64,000 nt of DNA from Pseudomonadota bacterium (GTDB taxonomy: Bacteria > Desulfobacterota > Binatia > Binatales > Binataceae): positions 1 to 64,000 of the forward strand of contig JAJPIF010000016.1 in NCBI GenBank assembly GCA_021324885.1, written 5' to 3'. The notes beneath the pieces were generated by a model that was not told the origin of the DNA, did no database searches, and worked only from the letters and a program-made list of their open reading frames with translations. Below, in pieces: positions 28,578 through 36,315 of this stretch; positions within the stretch are counted from its first letter, which is position 1, and each line of letters begins with the position of its first letter. The translations under genes and the position numbers were made by a program.

Positions 28578-29447
28578 ATGAAGATAGGCGTGGCGAGCGT
28601 TATTACCGACCAGACCATCAGCATCGAAGACTACTATCGCACCTGCGAGTCACTGGGTTACGAATCGGCCTTTATCGGCGAGCATGCCGTTATCCCCGTT
28701 GAGCATGTGACGCCGTTTCCCGCCGGCGGTGATGTACCGGAGCGCTACAAGCGGTTTCCCGATCCCTTCGTCGCTCTGGCCGTCGCCGCGGCTGTCACCA
28801 GAACCATCAAGATCGGCACCTGCATCTGCCTGGTTCCGGAACGCCATCCGATCCTGATGGCCAAGGAAGTGGCCAGCGTCGATTATTACTCCGGCGGCCG
28901 TTTTATATTTGGCGTGGGCGGTGGATGGTTTCCCGAGGAAACCGAAATCATGGGCGGCAACTTCAAGCGCCGATGGCCGCAGACGGTCGAGTACCTCAAG
29001 GCCGCGCGGGAATTGTGGACCAAAGACGAAGCGAGCTTTTCGGGCGAGTTCGTCAAATTTCCCAAAGTCTACTGCTATCCCAAACCGATCCAGAAGCCCT
29101 ACCCTCCGATACATATCGGCGCGGGCGGTTTCAACCAGAAATGCGATCGCGCATTGCGCAACACGGTCGCGATCGGCGATGGCTGGATGCCGGTTTACCT
29201 TACGCCCGAGCGGCTCAAGAAGGAATTATCGACGCTGCGCCGGATGTGCGATGACGCGGGCCGCGATTTCAACCAGATCGAAATCTCGGTTGTAGTCATG
29301 GATTCGAGATCGCCGGATCCAAAACGTATGCTTGCCGAGTATGAGGAAGCCGGCTGCCATCGCTTGATTTTCGGCGATCAGATCCTGCCGGCGGGCGGCG
29401 ATGGTCAGCGCAAACTGGAGAAGATCGCGCGCGACTACATCAACTGA
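28578..29447 (+). CDS. LLM-class (luciferase-like) oxidoreductase, probably F420-dependent
   Basis: This is a TIM-barrel flavin/F420 enzyme of 289 residues. It begins KIGVASVITDQTISIED and shows the LLM blocks IGEHAVIPVEH, KIGTCICLVPERHP, DYYSGGRFIFGVGGGW, PYPPIHIGAGG and IGDGWMPVYLTPERL. The LLM fold with the TRTIKIGT and VGGGW elements is shared by F420-dependent reductases and FMN monooxygenases; cofactor choice is inferred. ATG 28578 is selected as the conserved family start although the frame is open to 28278. It has a close paralogue at 38210 and a fragment at 24660. It sits among SDR, hydrolase and nitroreductase genes, consistent with oxidation or reduction of a cyclic substrate. Confidence 0.9.
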   Translation: MKIGVASVITDQTISIEDYYRTCESLGYESAFIGEHAVIPVEHVTPFPAGGDVPERYKRFPDPFVALAVAAAVTRTIKIGTCICLVPERHPILMAKEVASVDYYSGGRFIFGVGGGWFPEETEIMGGNFKRRWPQTVEYLKAARELWTKDEASFSGEFVKFPKVYCYPKPIQKPYPPIHIGAGGFNQKCDRALRNTVAIGDGWMPVYLTPERLKKELSTLRRMCDDAGRDFNQIEISVVVMDSRSPDPKRMLAEYEEAGCHRLIFGDQILPAGGDGQRKLEKIARDYIN

Positions 29448-29609
29448 CCGAACTGCCGCGCGCTGCGGATGGCCTCGGTCCGCGCCGTGGAACAACCGGC
29501 GCGCTTCGTTACTCGCGATCCGTCGGTTAACGTGCTCTGACCACCCTCTGCCGCGGCTCGCCAGAGAACAATAGACAGCGGAGGCAAAGCCTGTCCGGCG
29601 CAGGCATGC

Positions 29610-30287
29610 CTACTTGCGCGGCCAGTTGTTGCCGTATCGATCCAGGAAGGTTACCTCGCGCAGCGGCAGGCGTTTGACCGGACCATGGCCGTAACCTTCC
29701 ATCGGATAGCCCACGGGCAGGGCCGCATACAGACGCAGATCGGCTGGTGCTCCCAGGATTTTGCGCATTTCCTCCTCTTTATAGGCCAGCACCGTGGTAA
29801 GCACGGTGCCAAGTCCCAGCGCAGCGCAGGCCACGATCATGTTTTGTACGGCGGGAAATATGCTACCTCCGCTCAGGCGCAGGAAAACCGGCATCTGATC
29901 GGCGGGCAACTGTGGATTTTCCACGTCCGGCGTCATCTTTAACCAGGCCAGTATCAGGACCGGGACTTCGGCAAAATGCTCCGCCAGATAGCGCGCCGCC
30001 GTCATCATCTTCTGTTGGCGATCTTTCGTCATATGAGGAGGCGCCTGGCGATTTACGTAGGCCCGGCCCGCGAGGTCGATAGCAACGCGATAGATTTCGG
30101 CGATCCGGCGGCGTTGCTCCGCATCCTTGATTACGAAAAAACGCCAGTTCTGCAGATTGCTGCCGGTGGGAGCGCGCACGCCGGCGTCGATAATCTTTTC
30201 GATCGCATCGTCGGGCACTGGATCGGGTTTCAGCCGCCGCAGCGCCCGCGCCATATGCATCGCCTGAAACACTCCCATCTCTTCCAT
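29610..30287 (-). CDS. Nitroreductase-family flavoprotein
   Basis: This is an FMN-dependent NAD(P)H oxidoreductase of about 225 residues. The N-terminal ARALRRLKPDPVPDDAIEKI and AGVRAPTGSNLQNWRFFVI blocks carry the FMN-contacting Arg and Ser; the C-terminal ALGLGTVLTTVLAY and YAALPVGYPMEGYG complete the fold. ATG 30287 has GAGGAG about 9 nt upstream, deciding against the longer frame from 30326. Members reduce nitroaromatics, quinones or enones, or act as dehydrogenases; the substrate is not predictable. It lies 29 bp downstream of the hydroxyacid dehydrogenase gene on the same strand, so the two may be co-transcribed. Confidence 0.88.
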   Translation of the reverse strand: MEEMGVFQAMHMARALRRLKPDPVPDDAIEKIIDAGVRAPTGSNLQNWRFFVIKDAEQRRRIAEIYRVAIDLAGRAYVNRQAPPHMTKDRQQKMMTAARYLAEHFAEVPVLILAWLKMTPDVENPQLPADQMPVFLRLSGGSIFPAVQNMIVACAALGLGTVLTTVLAYKEEEMRKILGAPADLRLYAALPVGYPMEGYGHGPVKRLPLREVTFLDRYGNNWPRK

Positions 30288-30316
30288 GTGCTGTCTCCTC
30301 AAAAGTCGGTATCTTC

Positions 30317-31345
30317 TCAGTAGCAATGCTGCCGGTCGATCTGATTAATAAGTTCGGCGCCGCTGATGAATCGGCGCAGGTTCTCCGCGAACAGCTCGCA
30401 GCCGACATCGTAGTAGGTCCTCCGAGCGCCCGAGGAATGCGGCGTCAGGATCACGTTTTCCATGTCCCACAGCTCGCTTTCGGCATTGAGCGGCTCCGGA
30501 TCGGTGACGTCGAGCCCGGCGCCGGACAGCCGTCCGTCCTTGAGCGCTTCGATCATCGCCGGTTGATCGATGATCGGACCGCGCCCGACGTTGACCAGGT
30601 AGGCGCCGCGCTTGACCGCGTCGAACTCGCGCCGGCCCAGGAAATGGCGGGTGTCGGGAGTCAGCGGCAGGCTGACCACAACGTAATCGCTCAACGCCAG
30701 AATCTGGCTGCGCTGATCGGGTCCGAACCATCGGCTGGGGATCGTGCCGTCGGGATCTCCGATGCCGGGGCGGACCCAGCTATTGTCGGCGCGGTGGTGC
30801 GGATTACGCTTGAGCGCCAGCACTTCCATGCTGTGGGCCTGACACAACCGCGCGGTCTCGCGCCCGATCGATCCATAGCCGAGAATCCCCACAGTTTTGC
30901 CGCGGATCGCTTCGACTCCCGCCATGAAGGAAGTAAAGCCGATCCATTCATGGCGCCGCTGCGCCGCCATCGTGACGTGAAAGCGATGCGTAAACAGGAG
31001 CATCGATGCGAGCACGTATTCGGCGATCCAGGTCGCGGAGACGCCGCTGGCGTTGGTCAGGATGATCCGATCCTGCTGCAGCAAATCGGTGATCTTGAGA
31101 TGGTCGATGCCAGCGCCGAGGAACTGGATCCATCGAAGGCGCGGCGCGAATTCGGCCAACCCCGGCCGCGCGCGATGGCCGATGAACACATCGGCATCCT
31201 TGATCAGCGGATCGAGCACCTCGGAATCCCAGACCACGGGATTGCGCAGCCGCTCGGTGGGGCACAGGATCTGCGCGTCCGGGCAGACCGCCTTGATTAG
31301 TCCCCGCTGATGTTCATTAAGCATCAATGCCGACGCGATCTTCAT
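30317..31345 (-). CDS. D-isomer specific 2-hydroxyacid dehydrogenase
   Basis: This is an NAD(P)-dependent D-2-hydroxyacid dehydrogenase of 342 residues. The cofactor loop is GILGYGSIGRE. The catalytic triad is in place: Arg in VNVGRGPI, Glu in VTDPEPLN, His in LTPHSSG. Between the Rossmann loop and the active site is an insertion of about 25 residues (DNSWVRPGIGDPDG...) not seen in the shortest members. It interconverts a 2-keto acid and its D-hydroxy acid; it might process the product of the neighbouring hydrolases. The nitroreductase gene follows on the same strand. Confidence 0.9.
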   Translation of the reverse strand: MKIASALMLNEHQRGLIKAVCPDAQILCPTERLRNPVVWDSEVLDPLIKDADVFIGHRARPGLAEFAPRLRWIQFLGAGIDHLKITDLLQQDRIILTNASGVSATWIAEYVLASMLLFTHRFHVTMAAQRRHEWIGFTSFMAGVEAIRGKTVGILGYGSIGRETARLCQAHSMEVLALKRNPHHRADNSWVRPGIGDPDGTIPSRWFGPDQRSQILALSDYVVVSLPLTPDTRHFLGRREFDAVKRGAYLVNVGRGPIIDQPAMIEALKDGRLSGAGLDVTDPEPLNAESELWDMENVILTPHSSGARRTYYDVGCELFAENLRRFISGAELINQIDRQHCY

Positions 31346-31594
31346 AGGCGCACCACGTCCCGGAAACGATTCCTTACCCGCTTCACTGTTTTACAGAACA
31401 CTGGCGCGATGTGCCAACCTTCACGCACCCTGAAAACTTGCTTTCAGCCAGTCCGCAAGATGGGAGGCTGCAGATTCTTGTACGGAGCCAGTGGCATAAT
31501 CCGAGCGGCAGCGGCTTCCTACATGAGATCCTGCTGGCTCAGGCAAGCGCGGCAATGCTACAACTAATCCAATCCGCAAACCCGGAGGACAAGC

Positions 31595-32305
31595 ATGGCG
31601 GAAACTTTCGTGCTGGTTCATGGAGGAAGCCTCGGCGCCTGGAGCTGGGCGGCCGTCGTCGCGCAGCTGCAAAAGCTCGGACATCGTGCTCTCGCGGTTG
31701 ATCTGGCGGGGCGCGGCGAACATCCCTACGACCTCGACAAGATTACCCTTCAGGTCCATATCGACACGGTTGCGCGTTATATCGAGCAGCGCGACTTGCG
31801 CGAGGTCGTGATGGTCGGTCACAGCATGGCCGGTATCGTTATGCCGGGCGTCACGGTGAGAATGCCCGACCGCATCAAGCGACTGATCTTCATGTCCGCG
31901 CTCGTGATGCGCGACGGCGAGTCGGCAATGGAGGTCTTCCGCAGCGGCGGCCTGGGAGTGGGGATGGCGCGCACGCGCGAATCGATGGCCGAGCGGTTTC
32001 GCCAACGCCAACTCAACGGCGCCTCGCGCGATCTGCAGGACTTCGTGATGGCGGCAATCGTGCCCGATCAGATGGCGGTGCTGTCAGAGCCGGTCCCGAT
32101 GAAGGAGTTTTACGCGCTCGACCCGCCCACCAGCGTTATCGTTCTGGAAGACGATTTGGCGATCCACCCGCTGCGCTTCCATCCGCTGTTCACGCAGCGC
32201 CTCAACAATCCAACCATGCGATCGATCAAAGCCGGTCACGGGGCGATGTTCACTCATCCGGTGGAGTGCGCCCGCGCAATCGCGGAGCTCGCCACGGAAT
32301 CGTGA
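31595..32305 (+). CDS. Alpha/beta hydrolase (hydroxynitrile lyase / methylesterase-like)
   Basis: This is a compact alpha/beta-hydrolase of 236 residues. The oxyanion-hole segment is VLVHGGSLGAWSW, the nucleophile elbow VGHSMAGIV, the probable acid in VLEDDLAIHP and the histidine in AGHGAMFTHP. Short length, the GHS.AG elbow and the final HxxMFTHP pattern are those of the plant-type methylesterase/hydroxynitrile lyase branch, which cleaves small esters or cyanohydrins. It converges on a PRISE-type reductase gene (14-bp gap). Confidence 0.87.
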   Translation: MAETFVLVHGGSLGAWSWAAVVAQLQKLGHRALAVDLAGRGEHPYDLDKITLQVHIDTVARYIEQRDLREVVMVGHSMAGIVMPGVTVRMPDRIKRLIFMSALVMRDGESAMEVFRSGGLGVGMARTRESMAERFRQRQLNGASRDLQDFVMAAIVPDQMAVLSEPVPMKEFYALDPPTSVIVLEDDLAIHPLRFHPLFTQRLNNPTMRSIKAGHGAMFTHPVECARAIAELATES

Positions 32306-32319
32306 ATCCCGCCCACCGC

Positions 32320-33441
32320 TTAATTCACCGGCGGCAACCAGCGTAAATCCTGGTAGCGTTTGAACCATTTGCGGAACATATCTTCGGTATCGATGCAGTC
32401 GTGGAAGCCCGCCTGGCGGATTTTGATCGTGCTGACCAGGGTCGCGCGCAGACCGCTGCCCTCGCTGCTGCCGCCGTAAAAGAAAGCGCCGTCAGTCAGC
32501 GCGAACGATTCGCCGACAAACGCGTGCATGTCGGCGGGCGATTTGAGATTGTACTTGCGCACGATCTCCGCCCATTGCGCGCTATGTTTGGGCATCTCGC
32601 GCTCCAGGGAGCAGGGCTGCGGCTCGCCCGGTTCCATTCCCAATGATTCGGCAATCGCCGGCCAGACGTCCTGCCAGATGCATACGTCGCCGTTGGTGAT
32701 ATTGAAAATCTCGTTGCGCGCGGTGTTTGCCCCGCTTGCCCAATGCAGCGCGCGGGCAATCAGGTCAACGTCCACCATCTCGGTGACCAGCCGCGGCCCG
32801 CCCGGATAGGACAACGGCTGTCCGGCTTCGCGCCGGATCGCGGCGTAAACCCCTACGGCTGCGATCATGTTCAGGTTGCTGCCGATCGCCGCTCCGATCA
32901 CAAGCTGGGGCCGGAACACCGTCCAATGCCATTTCTGGCCGGACTGTTTATTGCGGATGTAATCTTCCTGGAGCCAGTAGAAATTGTCGCCCGGATGGCG
33001 CTGGTAGCGCTCGCGATACGGCATCGGCATCCGGTTGCCACGCAAATGCACGCCGTAAGCCTTGGTGCCCTGCAGAAACGAGACGTGCTCAAGGTTGCGG
33101 GCGGCTGCGGATAGCGGCTCGAACAGGTTGCGCATCATATCGAGGTTTTTGTGCATCTGATCGCGGTCGCGCCATCCGCCAATCAGGTCGCCGGCCTTTT
33201 CGTTGACTGCCGCGTAAATGACATGGGTGACATCGGACATCGAGCCGAAAATTTCGGCGCACCGGCGCGAATCGAGCAGATCGACCGGGATGAAACGGGC
33301 GCGATACTGGTCGGCGCCGAACGGCGCGCGGCGCGACACGGCGACAACGTCCCAGTCCTCGAGCTGCGAGAACAGCCGCAAAGCGGCAAAACCAACCAGG
33401 CCGGAAGCTCCGGCAATCAGAACCTTTTTCCTGGACATCAC
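32320..33441 (-). CDS. PRISE-family enone reductase (progesterone 5-beta-reductase / iridoid synthase-like SDR)
   Basis: This is an atypical extended SDR of 373 residues. The nucleotide loop is GASGLVGFAALR. Instead of YxxxK it shows the PRISE pattern: Lys in LQGTKAYGVH and Tyr in NFYWLQEDYI, corresponding to the catalytic Lys147/Tyr179 of plant progesterone 5-beta-reductase. Further matches are WTVFRPQLVIG and EIFNITNGDV. Family members reduce the C=C bond of enones, including steroids and terpenoid dialdehydes, with NADPH. Two ATGs (33441 and 33438) follow a GAGG element. It is on the same strand as, and 56 bp downstream of, a D-aminoacylase-type hydrolase. The substrate is inferred only at the enone level. 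Confidence 0.85.
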   Translation of the reverse strand: MMSRKKVLIAGASGLVGFAALRLFSQLEDWDVVAVSRRAPFGADQYRARFIPVDLLDSRRCAEIFGSMSDVTHVIYAAVNEKAGDLIGGWRDRDQMHKNLDMMRNLFEPLSAAARNLEHVSFLQGTKAYGVHLRGNRMPMPYRERYQRHPGDNFYWLQEDYIRNKQSGQKWHWTVFRPQLVIGAAIGSNLNMIAAVGVYAAIRREAGQPLSYPGGPRLVTEMVDVDLIARALHWASGANTARNEIFNITNGDVCIWQDVWPAIAESLGMEPGEPQPCSLEREMPKHSAQWAEIVRKYNLKSPADMHAFVGESFALTDGAFFYGGSSEGSGLRATLVSTIKIRQAGFHDCIDTEDMFRKWFKRYQDLRWLPPVN

Positions 33442-33497
33442 GTTACCTCAATCCCCGGCCGCCTGTGCGCCACCGCGAGCCGCCCTGCCCGAATCCA

Positions 33498-35231
33498 TCA
33501 CGAACAGCGGACCAGCTTGCCGGGATAGCTCCCGGTGTCCTTGCCATCCTCGAAGGCGATTTCGCCGTTGACCATGATCCAGCGATAGCCGCGCGCACGC
33601 TGGACCAGGCGCGATTCGTTGTTGGGCGGCAGATCGTGGACGATTTCGGGTTCCTCGATCGCCAGCCGGTCAAGGTCATAGACCAGCAAATCCGCCGCGA
33701 ATCCTTCCCGGATCGCACCACGGTCCGTGAAGCCAGCCACCCATGCGGGCATGTAGCTCAGATGGTAATGTGCTTCCTCCAGCGTCAGTGTCTGCGTATC
33801 GCGCACGAGCCAGGTCAGCAGATCGGTGGGATAGATGCCCATGGTCTGAAACTTGGTATGGGCGCCGCCGTCGGAAAAGCCCGCCACCGTGCGATGGCTG
33901 AGAAGTTCCTTGCAGTACTCGGGACGCGAGTCGAACACGCCGCTGATCCATTCGGTGCGCCAGTCGTCTTCGGCGGAAACATCAAGCAGCGCGTCGATTA
34001 CGTGCTTGTTGGCGGCGCGCGCGATATCGGCGGCGGTGCGATCCTGGTATCTCGCCCGCAGCTCATCGCGATGGATTTTTCGGCAGATGAAGTTCGCGAT
34101 GTCGCCGGCGGTAATAGGCTGGCGGCTGCGGTCGTAGATATAGCGCAGCCGCTCGCGCCGGCGCGGATCATTGAGTTTCGCGAAGCGCTCTTCCAACCCG
34201 CCCATCAGCGCCTCGCGCCATTCGTCGACGTTGTCGAAAAACGTCCAGTCTTCGCGGAAGCAGCAGCGCATATTGAGACGCACGGTCACCGCATGCCCGA
34301 CCAGGGCTACGCCGCGCCGATTGTATTCGTCCACGACGCGCGCCTGCGCGCGAAACACCTCGGGATTAGTGCTGTTGGGAACGATGCCGTTGTAGATCAG
34401 CGGCCGATTGCTCGCCTGCGCCAGTTGGCCGCCGAAGTCGATATCGCGCCGCGGTCCCTCCACCGGATCGCGCGACCCGCGTCCGCCCAGGGTCTGCGCG
34501 TATTGAATGTGACCGCGATCGTATTTGCGCAGCGCGCGGGCCAGGCTCAGGTAGAATTCATCCGGCATCAGATCGGAAATCATCAGCGATCCGTCGTAAT
34601 CGCGCTGGGTTGAGAAACGTCCCGCCAGCCGCTGTGCCGCCCATCCGTTGGCTCCCGACGCCATCGCCTCATCGATGATCTCGATCATGCGCTGGATTTC
34701 ACGGTCGTTGGGCTGGCGGCTCTTGGCCTCATCCCAGCCGCCCATCACGTAGCTGACCAGCGGCGTAATCGGCACCAGTTGCATCATGTTGACCGCCTTG
34801 GGCAGGCGTTCCAGATGGTCCATCCATTGCGGGAAGGTCTCCCAGGTAAAGGGCATCGTCGCCTTCATCGACGCGTAGGGGATCGCCTCGTTGCGCTCCA
34901 TCGAAAGCATCGCGCGATCTGCGTCCTTGGCGTGCACCGGCGCAAAACCGAACCCGCAGTTGCCGTTGGTTACGGAGGTGACGCCGTGCCAGCTTCCGAT
35001 CGAGCAGGCGGGATCCCAGAACACCGGCGCATCATAATGGCAATGGAGGTCGATCGCGCCGGGCGCAACGATCAATCCGCCGGCATCGAGCGTGCGCTTT
35101 GCGTCGCTGTCTTTGAGGTAGCCGATCTTCGCGATCTTTCCGTCCTTGATCCCGACATCAGCTTTGAACGGCGGAACCAGCGTCCCGTCCACGATGGTTC
35201 CGCCCCTGATCACGCAATCGAATTCGGCCAT
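33498..35231 (-). CDS. Amidohydrolase, D-aminoacylase type (copy A)
   Basis: This is a metal-dependent hydrolase of 577 residues with a composite beta-sandwich (IRGGTIVDGTLVPPF at the N-terminus, RYRW..ADLLVYDLDRL-type at the C-terminus) around a TIM barrel. Metal ligands are HCH in PGAIDLHCHYDA; NGNCGFGFAPV carries the cysteine of the D-aminoacylase group, and the catalytic Asp is in GFSDGGAHTKF. ATG 35231 follows GGGAGGT. Known relatives cleave N-acyl-D-amino acids, but many members act on cyclic amides or lactones; nothing here fixes the substrate. Copy B lies at 36305 and a decayed third copy at 35453. Confidence 0.87.
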   Translation of the reverse strand: MAEFDCVIRGGTIVDGTLVPPFKADVGIKDGKIAKIGYLKDSDAKRTLDAGGLIVAPGAIDLHCHYDAPVFWDPACSIGSWHGVTSVTNGNCGFGFAPVHAKDADRAMLSMERNEAIPYASMKATMPFTWETFPQWMDHLERLPKAVNMMQLVPITPLVSYVMGGWDEAKSRQPNDREIQRMIEIIDEAMASGANGWAAQRLAGRFSTQRDYDGSLMISDLMPDEFYLSLARALRKYDRGHIQYAQTLGGRGSRDPVEGPRRDIDFGGQLAQASNRPLIYNGIVPNSTNPEVFRAQARVVDEYNRRGVALVGHAVTVRLNMRCCFREDWTFFDNVDEWREALMGGLEERFAKLNDPRRRERLRYIYDRSRQPITAGDIANFICRKIHRDELRARYQDRTAADIARAANKHVIDALLDVSAEDDWRTEWISGVFDSRPEYCKELLSHRTVAGFSDGGAHTKFQTMGIYPTDLLTWLVRDTQTLTLEEAHYHLSYMPAWVAGFTDRGAIREGFAADLLVYDLDRLAIEEPEIVHDLPPNNESRLVQRARGYRWIMVNGEIAFEDGKDTGSYPGKLVRCS

Positions 35232-35600
35232 CGCATTACCTCCCTCGGTACACAAAGCACGAATGGTTCAAATAAAATCCGCCGGCAACAGGGATTGGGT
35301 GAGTTTTGAGTTTGCCGGTCTTTCTGGACTTCTCATATTTTCTCTTCTCTGGCGCCGGTACCTCCGGTGGTACAACACCGATACTGGTTTGACAAGCATC
35401 GAGCCCGGGGCCGCAGGCAAATCAAGGAACCATCCGGCGGAAGCACACAGCCATGCCCGATTTCAACACCGTTATCAAACATGGTATGGTCGTTGACGCT
35501 ATCTGGATGCCGCGTCTTCGGGACGAAGTCGCGATCAGGGTGAGGATGCCCTGACGCTTACAGCCATCAGACCCGAATGCTTGGACAAAGGACCCGGTGA
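35232..35600. other. 369-bp region between hydrolase and SnoaL-like gene
   Basis: It contains a short remnant of an amidohydrolase gene (35453-35554); no other gene or clear promoter is visible. It separates the divergent hydrolase (copy A) and SnoaL-like genes. Confidence 0.6.
35453..35554 (+). pseudogene. Decayed 5' end of an amidohydrolase gene
   Basis: The 33-codon frame begins PDFNTVIKHGMVVDAIWMPR and continues LRDEVAI. This has the form of the N-terminal strand pair of the neighbouring D-aminoacylase-type hydrolases (FDCVIRGGTIVDG..PPFKADVGI in copy A). The expected Gly and Asp-Gly positions are altered, and a stop follows at the point where the glycine turn (DGKI/AGRI) should come. 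It is best read as the leftover of a third hydrolase copy on the plus strand, deleted downstream. Confidence 0.6.
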
Positions 35601-36050
35601 ATGTTGAGCTTGCAGGAAATCTCGGACCGTTTGGAAATCCAGCAGTTGATGATCGATTACAGCAGCGCGATCGATCAGCGTGATTACGACCGCCTCGACG
35701 ATGTCTTCACGCCCGACGCATATATCGATTATCGCGCGATGGGTGGGATCGACGGGCGCTATCCCGAAATAAAAGCATGGCTGAAGCCCGCGTTGGCGGT
35801 TTTTCCGCATTACTTCCACATGGTCGGCAACATGAACATCAAGGTGACCGGCGACACCGCCAGCGCGCGCACCATCTGCTTTAACCCGATGGAAGCGAAG
35901 TTAGCGGACGGAAAAACCCAGGTGATGTTCCTGGGGTTATGGTACGTGGACAAGTTCGTCCGCACACCCAAGGGATGGCGCATCAGCGAGCGCATCGAGG
36001 AAAGCTGCTACGCGCACAACGTTCCGGCGGGAATCCGCGTCAACGAATAA
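35601..36050 (+). CDS. SnoaL-like / NTF2-fold protein
   Basis: This is a 149-residue cone-shaped alpha+beta barrel protein of the SnoaL_4 kind. The opening helix pair EISDRLEIQQLMIDYSSAID with RDYDRLDDVFTPDAYIDY is typical, and YFHMVGNMNIKVTGDTASA forms the central strands. The Tyr-Asp pair in IDYSSAIDQRDYD and the His in YFHMVGN occupy positions used in scytalone-dehydratase-like active sites, so a dehydratase, isomerase or cyclase role on a cyclic substrate is possible. Its last 11 bp overlap, tail to tail, the end of the RHH gene on the other strand. Confidence 0.8.
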   Translation: MLSLQEISDRLEIQQLMIDYSSAIDQRDYDRLDDVFTPDAYIDYRAMGGIDGRYPEIKAWLKPALAVFPHYFHMVGNMNIKVTGDTASARTICFNPMEAKLADGKTQVMFLGLWYVDKFVRTPKGWRISERIEESCYAHNVPAGIRVNE

Positions 36051-36315
36051 CCTGACCAGGCGGGCGACCGTTGCCGCCGGCTGTTTCGTGCAACTGCTGC
36101 CACAAGGCGACCCTCGAGGTGACGCCGCAGGAGTCGATTGCGTCCGGCAGCTTCCCATTAATTTGCCCCAAAGCCTGGGTCCGCAGGTCGTTGCGGATCA
36201 GATCGCACACGTATTCGCCGGCTGAGGCGTAGCCCTCCTGATCTATCCTGCGCTTCATCGCCCGGAGGAGCTTTCTGGGCATGCGCAGCTTGACGGTTTT
36301 AAGATCACGCGGCAT
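36040..36315 (-). CDS. Ribbon-helix-helix (ParD/CopG-like) DNA-binding protein
   Basis: This is a 91-residue protein whose N-terminal 45 residues form a classic RHH unit: a basic strand (LKTVKLRMPRKLLRAMKRRI) then helices around EGYASAGEYVCDLIRNDL. This is the layout of ParD-type antitoxins, with a C-terminal tail that would bind a partner. The ATG at 36315 lies inside the end of the upstream hydrolase gene (11-bp overlap), so translation is probably coupled to it. No ParE-type toxin gene follows; the opposite-strand SnoaL gene occupies the downstream DNA. It may be an orphan antitoxin or a local regulator of the catabolic genes. It is shorter than the longer frame that runs over it from 36537. 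Confidence 0.65.
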   Translation of the reverse strand: MPRDLKTVKLRMPRKLLRAMKRRIDQEGYASAGEYVCDLIRNDLRTQALGQINGKLPDAIDSCGVTSRVALWQQLHETAGGNGRPPGQVIR

